Shown here one piece after another: positions 46,653-59,510 of a DNA stretch of 64,000 bases. Under the pieces are notes generated by a model. The model worked only from the letters and a program-made list of their open reading frames with translations. It was not told the DNA's origin and searched no databases. This DNA comes from Adiantum capillus-veneris. Its lineage: Eukaryota; Streptophyta; Polypodiopsida; Polypodiales; Pteridaceae. Both the position numbers and the translations under genes were made by a program. The DNA lies in assembly GCA_014529385.2 (NCBI GenBank), contig CM043956.1, positions 84,681,721-84,745,720 on the forward strand, written 5' to 3'. How positions within the stretch are numbered: position 1 is the stretch's first letter; each line of letters starts with the position of its first letter.

Positions 46653-49600
46653 CTACCCTACACCTAACTGCTTGCGAAAATGCGCAAAGCTCTCTGAGGG
46701 AAGTCCTTTTGTAAGTAGATCAGCAGGATTTTCTGTGGTGTGAACTTTGACAAGCTGAAGTTGCTTATCCTCGAGCATTTCCCTGATGAAATGATACTTC
46801 ACATCCACATGCTTTGTCTTTGAGTGATAAACTGGATTGCGAGCCAATTGTATAGCACTTTGACTATCACAATATCACACAGGCATCTCTTCTTTGATTC
46901 CCAAATCTGTTACTAGTCGATTAAGCCAAATTGATTCTTTGCATGCCTCTGATGTTGCAACATATTCAGCCTCTGTAGTAGACTGAGTAACACAATCTTG
47001 TAATCTAGAACGCCATGATACTGCTCCACCAGCCAATGTAAAGACATACCGTGACGTAGACGTTTGGTTGTCTAAGTCACCTGCATAATCTGGTGTCAAT
47101 ATACTCTGTTTGAGATAATCAAATCAACTTCTTTGATCTGTCTCTCTCAATGCGCATACCAAGTATATGACTTGCCTCACCCATGTCTTTCATGTCAAAC
47201 GATTTTGCCATCTTTGACTTCAAAGCTGAAATTTATTCCAAGTGCTTGCCAGCAATCAACATGTCATCCACATACAAAATAAGGATCAGCCAACTACCAT
47301 CCTTAGCCTTCTTTGTATATAGACAATGATCAAACTCACTACGTTTGTAGCCTTGAGAAAGCATGAACTTGTGGAATTTATGGTACCATGCCCTCGGTGA
47401 TTGTTTTAAGCCATAAATACTCTTTAACAACTGGCATACCAAATCTTCCTTGCCTTTCTCAACAAACCCTTCTGGCTGCTGCATATAAATTTCCACATCT
47501 AAATCACCATGCAAGAACGCTGTCTTCACATCCATTTGGTGCAACACCAAATCTAATATGGCAACCAATGCAAGAAAGCATCTCAATGTAGTCATCTTGA
47601 CCACCGCTGAGAAGACTTCATCAAAGTCAATGCCTTGTTCTTGATTAAAGCCTTTGGCAACAAGCCTTGCTTTGTACTTTGGTTGAATATCATGAGCGGT
47701 GATCTTATACCTGTAAAACCATTTACAAGGTAGAGCCTTTTTGCCCTCTGGTAATTTAACTAGCTTCCATGTCTGGTTATTATGTAGAGCTGTCATCTCT
47801 GACTGCATGGCCAATTGCCAATTCCCGGAGTCCTTCATTTGCACTGCTTCCTTGAAACATGAAGGCTCATTGCAATCAGTCAACATGACATAGTTCATAG
47901 ACGGAACAAACCGATCAGGAGGTCACGTGATACGTCCAGATCTACGTACAATAGGTGGCTCAGGCTCAGCCACAACCTGTGGTTCCAATCTATCCTGTCC
48001 TTGCTCCTCTTGAGCCCTGACATTTTGTCTTGCACGTGCAGGTCCATCTTCTTGGAAGACAACTCTTCTAATATCCTCAACCCTCTCTAGTTTAGAATGA
48101 TATTTGGCTTCATTAAAGTGAACATCATTGATGCGGATAACCTTTCTGGATTCGGGATCCCAAAGTCTGTACCCCATCTCACCAGAATTACCATAGCCTA
48201 GAAAGATGCACTTTCTACTCTTTGGCTCAAGTTTGTTCCTAAATTCCTTTGCAACATAAGTATATGCCTCACAGCCAAAGACTCTGAGATGCTTGTATGA
48301 GGGCACCTTGCCTGACCATACCATCTCTGCCACTAAATACTTCTGCAAAACCTTGCTAGGAGATCTATTTATAAGATGAACAGCTGTTGATACAGCTTCA
48401 GCCCAAAACCCATTTGACAGCTGTGCATTAGACAACATACTTCTGACCTTCTCTTGTATGGTGCTATTCATCCTCTCAGCAACACCATTTTGAGGAGGAT
48501 TGTAAGGAGTAGTAAGTTCACGTTTTATACCTTTTGACTCACAAAAGTCCTGAAAGGCCTTTGAAACATACTCTCCACCATTTACATAAGCACTTAAGCT
48601 TCTTGCCAGTCTGATTCTCCACAAGTGTCACAAACGTTTTGAAAACACTAAACGCTTCATCCTTGTGCTTGAGAAAGTAAACCCATACTTTCCTCGAGTA
48701 ATCATCTATAAATGTCATAAAGTAAGAAGATCCCCCTAGAGATAGGTTAGGCATAGGTCCACACAAATCACTATGAATAAGTGCCAATTGTGTATCTCTT
48801 CTACTGCTTCTATGCTTATGTGGCTGCTGTGTTTGCTTACCATATAGACAATGTTCACAGAATTCAAAATCATTAAATGACAAGCCAGGCAAATAACCAG
48901 AACGAGACAAGATTTCCATTCCCTTCTTGGACATATGTCCTAACCGGCTATGCCACAAAGAAATGTTCGGCTGCTCAGTTACATTGATTACATTTTTAGA
49001 GACATTTGATACATAAATCATGTAAAGTCCTCCAGACTTTACTCCATGTTCTACTGTCATAGAACCTTTGGATATCTTCCACATGTTCTGTCCAAAAGTG
49101 GTGACGTAGCCAACATCATCAAGTAAACCTGTGCTGATCAAGCTCTTTGTAATTGTGGGAACATGTCTCACATTCTTCAGTGTGAAAGAAGAGCCATTCT
49201 GAAACTTCAATTGAACATCTCCAACACCTAAGATCTCACATGTCTGCCCATTGCCTAGCCGAACATGATCTTTAGTGGTCACATAAGAGGTAAACCACTC
49301 CTTGTTTGGAGACACATGAAGTGATGCCCCTAAGTCTATAATCCAGTCACTCAATGCATTTCCATCAGATGCTGTAGGAAGAGTTGAGTCCATTGTATTT
49401 TTCAAGAAGTAGATGTCTCCTGACACTAGACTGTCATCCTCTGTAACAGTGTTTGTCACATTTATTTCTTGAATCTTCACTGAGAACTTGTTCTTCTCAC
49501 CATGGTCTTCAACATTCTCTTTGCCTTTTTCTGCTTTCCATTCTCTGCAGTCTCTTTTCATGTGACCCTTCTTGCCACAATGGTAGCATTCTATGTCACC

Positions 49601-50290
49601 CTTGCCTTTAGCACTGCGAGACTTGCTACGAGACTGATTCCACTTTCCACCTTTGTACTTTTCTTTGGTCCTTCCCCTGACAACTAAGGCCGTTCCTTTG
49701 CCTTTGTCCATTGTCTTTCTATTGGTTTCTTCAGTAAGCAGACTTCCTTCTACACGTGCTATGTTCAGACCATTTGGAGGTGCATAATTACTCAAAGCTG
49801 TGCGAAAAGTGTCCCAAATTTCCGGCAATGTGATCAACAGAAACATAGCTCTAACAGGTTCATCAAACTTGACACCTTGAGCTGACAACTGACTGTAGAT
49901 TGTGTTGAATTCATTCAGATGATTGGACATAGGTGTCCCTTCTTTCATCCTTAAGTCAACAAGCTTCTTAAGCCAGTATACCTGTGAAGCTGCACTCTGC
50001 TTCTCATAAAGATCACTCAGCTTTAACCATGCTTGATAAGCCGACATCTCGTCTGCTACATTGAAGTAAACGCTTTCTGCCAAAGTCAGCATAATGGTAG
50101 AAAGTGCCAATTCATCCATTTCGCTCCATTCATCTTCGTCCATATCTTCTGGTTTTATCCCCTTGAGCTTTATAGGTTTTATATGCTTCTTTTGTACCAA
50201 CACGTGCCAAATCTGCTTCTTCCACAATGGGAAATTGGTTCCATCTAGCTTCTTGATATTGTAAAGAGCAGTGTCCAGTGATCCAGCCAT
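46653..50290 (-). pseudogene. Copia gag-pol, frameshifted with an RT-RNase H deletion
   Basis: Start ATG at 50290 (MAGSLDTALYNIKKLDG). Gag has a knuckle CYHCGKKGHMKRDC. The protease shows IIDLGASLHVSP, with L at the usual S/T. The integrase has HSDLCGP and, after a frameshift near 48600, NGGEY and NGVAERMNS. RT begins after a break near 47900 and has YVDDMLIAGK, ending in a stop at 47233. About 100 codons between RT and RNase H are shortened or missing (47232-47100). RNase H (YAGDLDNQ, TTEAEYVATSEA) ends at 46653. It is inactive as read. Confidence 0.9.
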
Positions 50291-51321
50291 AGCTACGCTT
50301 CACAGTAGTTTACTTTCCTAGGAAAAATTCCGCAGAGTTTCCCCTGTAAACTGACCTCTGAACCAATATCAACCTGTCAAATGAACCAAGAAAGCTTCAG
50401 ATTCTGCAGAAATTTCGGCAGAGTCTCCTTTGTAAAATGGCTATGGTGTACTCAAAAATAGAGCAAAAACAGCTCAAAAAACCACTGTCTCTCTAACACT
50501 GTAAGCTATGGGTAAACCTGTACTGTCTCTCACTGTCCTGTCACTGTCCTATAAGCATAGACTACGACAATGCCTCAATGGCACTAAAGCAAAGATGCAA
50601 TCCCAACTGTCTAACTCACAGTCACTACATCCTAGCTGCCTATCTAAGGGTGCTCGAGGGATAGCTCCAAGACCTGTATCACCGAAAGGATCTCAACATT
50701 CGAGAATCCCCCAGCTCAATAAAACCTCACTCGACCCTCAACAAAGGTTGCAGTAAATCTGACAGTACATAGACTTCCCACAAAGTCATACATCCACAAA
50801 TTTCCCAATGTATGTTGTAACAGCTGCAACGTTTGTTTGCTGCGTGACTCACAGCCAGCAAACCCTCAACAGACATACATCATCTCTGACAATACATCCC
50901 ATGTGGAAGTACCTGCAATGTCAGGATGAAATCTGGAATATCAAGCTGCAAACACAAGCTACCTGATGAACTAGTGGATGTCGCCTACAATCTATGTGTA
51001 GATGCGTCCATGTCGTATGTGACACGCCTCCAAGAACTGTGAGCCGTCCTTTGTTGAGTAGACAGCCACAAATCAACACTCTGGAAGTGCAGATATCCTC
51101 AGCACCTGCAGTCGTAGACCGAAACCCCAAATTTGCATAGTCGGATCTGCTCCCGCTGAGACCACGTAGTCAAAAATGGCCTGCGTAGAACTTTGTCGAA
51201 GCTGAACGGTGGCCGAGACGACAACCGTGTCTTCGCCTGTCGAATCTCACTCCAATCTGAGCAGGTGACTCTAGCTTCCTATAGTGCTGCCCCAAGCCTC
51301 GATCTGAGCTCTGATACCAGT

Positions 51322-51544
51322 TGAAGGAGTACGAGCGGAAGTGCGACGCGAGAGAAAGTGCGAGAAGAAGAGCACGACAATGGTGAACTCGCTCTACTAT
51401 AATGTGTAGAGCATAGTGAACTCGCTCTACTGTAATGTGTAGAGCATAGTGAGTTCTTATTAGGTTTTTACAAAAGAATATGTGTACATACCTGGGGGCC
51501 CGCCCACTTACCTAGGCGACCACATTGGGCTTTATACCCCAACA
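51322..51544 (-). repeat. 5' LTR of the unit C Copia
   Basis: 223 bp, with the internal 31 bp duplication at about 51382-51445. It is followed on the minus strand by the primer binding site. Confidence 0.9.
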
Positions 51545-51927
51545 TTGAGTGCGGATGGCAGGTGGTGTGAGGTTCCATTTTGGTGCAGATTATGTGTAGG
51601 TGGCCCAAAATGGCAAGCAAGGTGGTACTGACTAGCTATTACACGTATTGGGAGGCTATTGCACTAGCTCGTGCAACTTATAGGAGTCTGCGGAACAAAT
51701 CGATACTTGACTGCCATATGCATCAAGCAAGGCAACTTGCATCACGCAAGGACGTGGCGGTCTTCAACAAGGTAGTAGCCCAAAAGGGCATATGTAGTCA
51801 TAGCCACATTGAGCATGCCGCGCCATAGCGGCCTAGAAGGATTGCCACACCCAAGGCTAGTGCGGCCATGTCGGTTGAGGAGGGCAATGTGAGAAGCGTT
51901 TGGGACGTTCTACAATTACCAATGAAG

Positions 51928-51969
<42 letters not shown>

Positions 51970-52108
51970 CGAGGGAGATTCATGTACAAACTTGTTGAAG
52001 TCCATAGCAATGAGGAGGCACAAAACTACTTGAAAAGAATAGGCGCAATGGGCATGTTGGCTGAATAGGCCATGAGGGGCCTTGGGATAGTTTGCAACCA
52101 ATGAAGCC

Positions 52109-52147
<39 letters not shown>

Positions 52148-52634
52148 CACCTTTCATCTTGAAGCACTTGACTCGCCAATCCTTCCTCTCTGTGCAAAAA
52201 TGGTGAGATAACTTGAGAGATGGTGCGCGCGCATGCCCTTAAGTTTGCAAAAATTGCAAGAGGGTAGTGGAACATTCAATGGGCGGCATAATCCGTAATT
52301 GGTCGAGTACGATAAATTTCTCTTGGAAATATTTTTCAAACACTGCTATACTTTTGGCAGTGTCAATGCATTCCGAGCCACCTTGATTTTTTCAAACACT
52401 ACCATACTTTTCCTTGTTGGTAGCTCCAATGCATTTGAAGCGACCTTGCTTTCTAGGATAGTTATCAGTGCCTCTTTTCTTTCCTTGCTTTATGCATCAC
52501 CTGCCGCCTCATGACTCATTGAGTCCAATGATACGCCTTGCTTTATTTTCCACTGCTTCCGAAAGTGAACCAATGAATGACACGTGGATACCTTCATCAA
52601 AATCTTTAAGCTGCATCATATATAGTATAGTTAG

Positions 52635-52635
<1 letters not shown>

Positions 52636-52695
<60 letters not shown>
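52636..52695. repeat. (TA)n microsatellite
   Basis: A pure TA array, about 60 bp; the unit B counterpart near 38640 is short, so it expanded after duplication. Confidence 0.95.
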
Positions 52696-52701
<6 letters not shown>

Positions 52702-52991
52702 GAGCAAACCATGGTAAAGAGAAGAAAATCGGTGAGATATATGAGAACTTAGTTCAAAAATCCTATACGTATTTTTGGTTTGCTTCTTTGCGAGGATGAA
52801 ACTTGGTCTCTTAATAAAAGACACATTCTCGAATAATACTTCACCTTATATAATTTTAGTTAAACTCAACCTAATGATTTTATCACTTTCTTATTGTTTT
52901 TAAATGCCACCGTGACCCTTTCACTTGTTTTTCCTGCAAGGGGCCCTAGCCCCTCCCCCTCCCCCTCCCCCTCCCCCTCCCGTCATTGCTC

Positions 52992-52999
<8 letters not shown>

Positions 53000-53073
<74 letters not shown>
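53000..53073. repeat. Compound (CT)n(CA)n microsatellite
   Basis: About 17 CT units run directly into about 19 CA units. Confidence 0.95.
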
Positions 53074-54049
53074 CAAAAATATTTCTACTTTCCCCACTTT
53101 TGCTTTTGTACTCAAGGAGTGGTTGTACAATTTTTGGCATATATAACCCAATTATTTCTTGGTTTGTAAATGATGCCTCCATTGAAGAGCTATGACTTCC
53201 TTTCCAACTTTTTGCTTTGAAGTGCCAACGTGACTATTCACCTTGTTGGCCTGCTAAAGGCGTCAGTGCACTATGGGTGAAGGTCCTTCAATTTTCATTG
53301 CTTCACGAGTGTCCGAAGGGGCCTTAAAAGTGAATAGAAAGACACGATAGTCTTTAGATGCTATTTTCCAAAGTTTCATTAACCTTTTTGGATTAAGAGT
53401 TGTATTCATAGAAGTTCGATGTCAACTTCTGTGTATCTATTCTATACAAACCAAACCTTACTCCACTATTGTCCCAAGGCAAAGCTATGCTTACACAGAA
53501 AGAATGTTCAACCTCCACATGGCTTGAACCAAATGTCTCTAAAATACAGAAGTACTAGAACTAAACAATTTTCCAAACACTCCAAAAAAAGTACATAGGG
53601 AGAATTTTGGGATGCAAACAAGATTTTTAAATATACTAATTCCCCATATCTTCAAATTTAGAATTTAGAAGTAAATTCCACAAAATTATAAGTGGGATTC
53701 CGTAAAACCTAGGATGTTTGATCTCAAGCTTCTTCTCTACACCGATCGAAGACGACTTTATTATCCGAGTTTTTGGAAAAATGTTTTTTTAGCACTAAAT
53801 CGTAGCTTGTTTTGTGTGTTCCTCATGCATGTGTAGAGTGGAGGTGTACTATGTAGAAATGGCTCACCTAGCATGCATATATACACATGAAGGTGTTCAA
53901 GGTAAAGGTGAAGGTTGGCTCCACCTTTGTACACACACACATATATAAAGCCTAGCAATATGCCCCGAAAAGTAAAAAGCATCAATGTTTTCCACAAGAA
54001 ATATTTGGTTGTAGCTGTATGTATGCTTTTTCATTTCAATTGAAGATTT

Positions 54050-55090
54050 TTATGTGATTTCACCCATGTGCAATTTTCTATACATATGTAGACTTTTGTC
54101 TTTCTAAAAAAAGCATACTTTCAATGTTTTCAATGATGATTGAGACTTACCTTAACTGTTATTTCGATTTTGAAATAAAAGTAAATGGATCTTTTTGTAT
54201 CGCTTCTCATTTCACATGCTGACAAGCCTTGATTTTTTTGCATTTTATTGTTTTAGAATGCTAAAGTGAATACCTTGCATAATTTTAGAAAATTCTATAT
54301 ATACATACATATATATTATTTATTTATTTATATTTATATATATACACACATAATATATATATATACGTTTTTTATTTCACCTTTCATTTCATAGCCTCAC
54401 ATGGGTGACTCAAATTTGACATTGTGCATAAGCAATTTATAACTAAACACAGTTAGCAATGTAAGTAGTATGTAGAACAGGGTGCTATCTAGGATTTGGG
54501 ATGATGGGATCTTTAAAACAAATTTTCCAAAGTACCTACTCACTCCAAATAGGGGATAGCCCTCCCCCTTAGCTGCCATGACACATCTTGGGATCATTGA
54601 AATGTAAAAGTATATGTATGTAACATAAGTACTTCACACTTGATTTGTTGGCTAGCCTACCTTGACAACAACTAGCCTACCTTGAATACTCAACCTGCAC
54701 TTGAACGCAAAAAGTTGAAAAAATTTCCAAAAAAAAACAACTTTGAAAGGGAAGTCATGGGCTCTTCAATGGAGGCACCATTTTACAAACTAAGAAATGA
54801 TTGGGTTCAAAGATTTGTTGAGGCATGTTTAAATATGCCAAAAATTGTACAGCCACTCCTTGAGTACAAAAGCAAAAGCGAGGAAAGCAGGAAGATTTTT
54901 AGTGTGAGAGCGAGGGAGATGAGAGAGATGAGATGAGCAATGACGAGAGAGGGAGGGGCAGGGGATAGGGCCCTAACTTGCAAGAAAAGAAAGAGAGTTG
55001 TGTGTAAAAAATCTAGACGTGTATAGAAATGTGATGGTGCATGAGTGTGATTTCTATTGAGCAAAGTGCACATGGGTGAAATCACATGAA
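54050..55090. repeat. Region bounded by short inverted repeats, with an inverted piece of unit C
   Basis: ATGTGATTTCACCCATGTGCA at about 54053-54075 is repeated inverted at about 55065-55087. Inside, 54770-54975 is an inverted, diverged copy of 52930-53190. No gene was recognised. Confidence 0.55.
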
Positions 55091-55229
55091 AAGGTTCAAC
55101 TCAAATGAAAAAGAAGAGCTACAAGCAAGAAAGAGATCCCCCGAATATTGCTCGTGGAAAACATTGACGCCAGCTTCAATATGTGTATATCATTTGTATA
55201 TATGCTTGCTGGATGAGCCATTTCTTTCA

Positions 55230-55790
55230 AGCGCAATCGTCAGCTCAGACATCAAACTTGCTTGTTGAGGGTGTCGTCGATCAGCTCAGCATGAAAATGG
55301 GCTTGGGAAGCCTTGTGGCCTTGGTGGCCAGAGTGCACTCATTCAGCAGGAATACCCCTTATCAACAATCGGGATTAGCGACAGCAGCAGCAGCAGCAGG
55401 TGAAGGCGGCGCTGGTGATCATGTAGTGGGAAGCTTCCATGTGGATCTGGCGCAGCAAGTGAGGCAGCTGCATGTAGGGTGGGAGCGCGCATCTCAACTG
55501 GCTGCTGGACGCTTGCACCTGCACACTCTCCGCCCACTCCGCTCTTGTCTCCGCCTTCAATCACCTGAACTACTCCTCAGCACGCTGACGAGGTGCTCAG
55601 CATGCTCGACGCCTGCACCTCTCGTAAACAAGTGGCAGACGAAGTCAGCCACCAGCTGGGCCTCGACCTTCAGGTAGCGCTTCAGAGCACCCGGCATTCG
55701 TCAAGCTCCAGTAGGCCGCCTGGCCTCCGCACGGCGGCTATGGACATGCCTAGATGGTCTTCAAGCGCTCACTAGAGCCCAATACAGGCC
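55230..55790 (+). pseudogene. GC-rich gene-like remnant of unknown function
   Basis: This patch is far richer in G+C than its surroundings. Frames at 55183-55677 and 55593-55775 together resemble a decayed exon: a (GCA)n run at 55381-55402 coding poly-alanine, then VGSFHVDLAQQVRQLHVGWE, and after a frame change a Leu/Ser-rich helical stretch (SALVSAFNHLNYSSARVDEV). No domain was recognised with confidence. It could be a host gene fragment, broken by at least one frameshift. Confidence 0.35.
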
Positions 55791-56053
55791 CATCAAAGAG
55801 ACGCAGGCAGCCCTGCTCATTTTTGTTCAAAAAGTTCCGGGCTCATGAATGTAAATACATTCTTTGTACAATTTTGAGAGAATGCGATCAAACTTCAAAG
55901 CAATCCTCTAAATGCTTCCAAGTTCCCTTTAAACCCCATTGGTCCCGTCCCCCGGCGCCCCCCGGGTCCATTTCAAGTTGGCCAATTCATGGAAGACTTT
56001 TGGTTGATAACGTCACACATTTAGGAAAACGTAAGCTTTGTTCCACAGTTTAA

Positions 56054-57000
56054 TGCTAAGAAGGCAATGAGACCAACCATCATGTCCTCTCGATAGACAA
56101 GCAAAGAGTCTTGCAGTACCATCCTGAGGCATAGATTGAGGTTGGCCATCTTCATCACACTCTACACTGTACGGTACACTTGAACTCCTCTTCTTTGCAT
56201 AAACAATATATCTGATAATTTAGATCACACATATCTCCCATACCAAATTACATATTGGCTTGTCTCTATTCCATGATCTCTCTAAGTTCCTACCACTTCT
56301 AAAAACCTTGTTGTTCATATAAATAAGAAGAGAAGAGTGGAACAATCTTTCTATCACATTGAAACGTGGTATGTTGGATGTTATCGCAATTCTTCCTCTG
56401 CACGTCGTGGCTAAATTCTTTGTAGCGTCTTAGGATTGTTTCTTCTTTTTCCTCCTCTCCTCATCCTCCACCTCCTCTTTCTTCTCATTCACATATAGTA
56501 CAAATGACATACATGCATGTGATGATCTTTGGCTTGAAGCTCGAACTTTGAGGTTGTTTGCTCGGTAAGGAAGGTATTTTAGGATGCTACTCACTCCCTA
56601 AACACATGCTACACACTTGATAGCCACATGCTACTTGTGGTACTTCACGTGACCCTTGCCATTACCACTTGTGGTACATATTCATCCAATATTGATTGCA
56701 ATTCTCCACATTGAGCCTATAAATGTCCAATATCCAAAGCTTGTAAAATTCTAATTTCCAAATTCAATCAATTAAGCAAGTTATTTTCATCGTGTATAGA
56801 TAATTAGGAAAAGATATCTAATCTACTCTGAATTATCTATTGGCTATAGTGCAACCATGAATGTCTCATTGGTCTATCCACCATAAGCTTTACATGTGGT
56901 ATCAGATCTAATCCATGATTAGGACCTCCTAATTACATCAGTTAATAGCTCTATGCTAGATTTAGCTCTCTCTCTCTTTAAGCACTAAATCGATTCATAA
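56054..57000. other. Non-coding interval with the left arm of a diverged inverted repeat
   Basis: The portion 56597-56890 is a diverged inverted copy of about 59800-60100. No coding sequence. Confidence 0.5.
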
Positions 57001-57960
57001 CTCTTTAGGATTTGCTAGTTAATTCTTCTAGTGCAATTAGCACTATGTATCGCATTTTCCATAAACCTAACGCCATTGTAATAACCACATATACTACCCC
57101 ACTTATAATGCATGGCCAATGGGTAAGTAGGGTGCAACCCATCACTTGAATACATTTGACAGGTTTCATAAGACTCCACAAAGTGAGATAAATATTTATA
57201 CATACCTTTCCACCAATATCTCTCTTTGATTTTAGTAAAGGTGGCCCATATACCTCTGTGTCTAGCATAAAGACTCTCATGAAACTTTTTGGTGATCATT
57301 TTGAGTGTCCTTATCATTCACAACTTTCAACTGCATCCAGATTTTTGTTTTGGATGCTTCCACAAGTACCCATATTTCAAAAAGTATCCGTAGGCTTTTC
57401 TGCGCATTCTTTTGAATCTTGATTAGTCCACCCTTCTTGCCTTGTCAAAGAGTTCAGATAACGTCCAATGAGAAACCAATCACCTTGATGTAGGTCCTCT
57501 ATAAATGACTCAAGTGCATTTGACAGAAAAATAAGACCACCCTTAGAATAGGAGATACTGTTAAACCTCGTGCCTACACCATCACATTCGACAACCATTT
57601 TCTCTTCTTTGTCATACCTTGCTCTAGAAAGCATATATGCAACTTGATTATCTTTTCCTACTATATGTTTAAATTCTAGATTTTAGGACTTTATGTAGGC
57701 AATCCATCTCAACATAGCAATGTTGGGAGTTGAGCAGCATGTGATCATTCCAAGAAGGGCTAGACAATCAGTCTTCATTATTACATTTGCACCTCTTTAA
57801 TACCCTATATCACATTTTAGTGATGTTACTGCTCCCCATAATTCCCTTGTCACCTATGGATAATTGCATTCATGAGCACTTAGGACCTTTGCTCCAAATC
57901 TCACCACATATCCCTTGCCATCTTCATCATCTTGGCCAATTGTCCATCCAATTTCTATGG
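57000..57960 (-). pseudogene. RNase H-integrase fragment of the left-edge Gypsy family
   Basis: The minus strand matches the element at 262-3720 from the RNase H (GWTIGQDD near 57930) through LSRARYD (57634) and the integrase finger (FHESLYARHRG, ERYWWKGMYKYLSHFVESYETC) to the start of the core. Many frame breaks. It stops at about 57000 before the second catalytic acid and begins at 57960 within RNase H, so RT is gone. Confidence 0.8.
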
Positions 57961-58638
57961 GGTTACAATTGTAAAAGTGTTGTATAAGTGTTTGCACCAC
58001 TTACAATTGGAATTTAGCATCTGTTTATAGGGTGTGAGAATGCAGATGCAGCTTTTGTTATTTTCAAGAAAGATTTTTGGAGAACTAGAAAAGAAGAGCA
58101 TAAAGAGAGACAAAGTAGGGGAGGGAGATATTATCATTGTATGCTTGGGCGTCAAACATCACTTGAGATGTCACTACATAACCTAAAGGTTAGAATATTC
58201 TATAATCTGATGCATACATTTATTGACCATTTATTTTAAAATTCACAAATCCTTATATCCCAATGCCATGGCAAGTCATGTAGATGGCATTAGTGGAAGG
58301 CACCATCACCTATGCTAGCTTATCCAACAAAGCTATGCACACCAACTTGCATTGTGACTTATTTCACACCTTGAAATTCGCACCTTTTAGGCTTTGGCTA
58401 CTTATACATTGTAACCTTGATTATGCTTTCCCAAAGTTTTTGTAGTCTAAGATTATTACAAATAAAACTATATGCAAAAAAATGACCTACATTGTCGTGC
58501 TTTACTACTATGTGACCTTAGAGCCAGTGCATTTCATAACCCTCAAGTGTGCCTACTTGGCAAGCAAAATGTACTGTGCACTATTGTGGCTGCTTTTAGG
58601 GATACAACATCGAGACAAATTCAAAGAGCAACAAGTCC

Positions 58639-58697
<59 letters not shown>

Positions 58698-58883
58698 TAA
58701 AAGACAATTAGCTCCACCTCTCTCTACTCACCCAGATCCCTGTTCTCGGCTTGCCCAACTGCACTGAGATCCACACTCTAAAGTTGACCCATTACTTTTT
58801 TTAAAAAAATTCGGCCTCCTAAATGTAAATACATTCTTTGTACAATTTTGAGAGAATCCGATCAAAATTCAAAGGGCATTTCC

Positions 58884-58948
<65 letters not shown>

Positions 58949-59075
58949 GTAACCACAAGAGCTAATTGGGATCAAGCTCTAGGTTTTATGCATTTCTTTT
59001 TGTCTCCTTTCTTGCTTGATTGTGTTCTTTGTTTCTTGCTCTTTTTGCTTTTCTTGAACCAAATTGTGTGTGTCT

Positions 59076-59119
<44 letters not shown>

Positions 59120-59239
59120 GGTAGCAAACAACTAGCAATGCAAAAAAATACATAACAAGAATTGACGTTGATTCTCGATCTAATGAAGCGAACATAACCT
59201 CCAGCTGATGCACTTGTCTCTCTCTTCTTATTCTTCTTC

Positions 59240-59273
<34 letters not shown>

Positions 59274-59455
59274 TGGTCAGAAACCCACAAGAAAATAGAA
59301 TCCGTTCTATATAGTGAGCCTTGGGCTCCGACCCTTGTTTCTTTCCCACCTTTCAGTATGCTTAGAAATAGTAGACCTTCAAGGTGTTCGCAAGTTTTCC
59401 ATGGTTGAAGCTGGTCATAAGTCATACCATGGTCAGGAGCAAGGCCCACTTAGAG

Positions 59456-59510
<55 letters not shown>

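Larger units (their letters stand above)
46372..51544 (-). mobile_element. Ty1/Copia retrotransposon inserted in unit C
   Basis: Minus-strand element. The 5' LTR is 51544-51322 (223 bp) and the 3' LTR is 46563-46372 (192 bp). They differ mainly by a 31 bp tandem duplication (gaactcgctctact.taatgtgtagagcata) in the 5' LTR. A primer site TGGTATCAGAGC follows the 5' LTR after two bases (minus strand, about 51319-51308). Flanks are TCGAG (46367-46371) and TTGAG (51545-51549); unit B shows the uninterrupted site with a single TTGAG near 35710. The coding region is frameshifted and partly deleted. Confidence 0.92.
51545..54033. other. Non-coding remainder of unit C
   Basis: Continues homology with 35710-36280 and 38100-40562 of unit B, without the LINE. 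Contains (GA)n at 51931-51964 and 52115-52145, (TA)n at 52636-52695, (CCCCCT)n near 52955-52980 and (CT)n(CA)n at 53000-53073. An 82-codon open stretch at 51580-51828 has no recognisable motif. Confidence 0.6.

Noticed and set aside
55230-55790. BPS1-like host gene
   Set aside because: Only a loose resemblance in a Leu-rich helical stretch; not enough to name a family.
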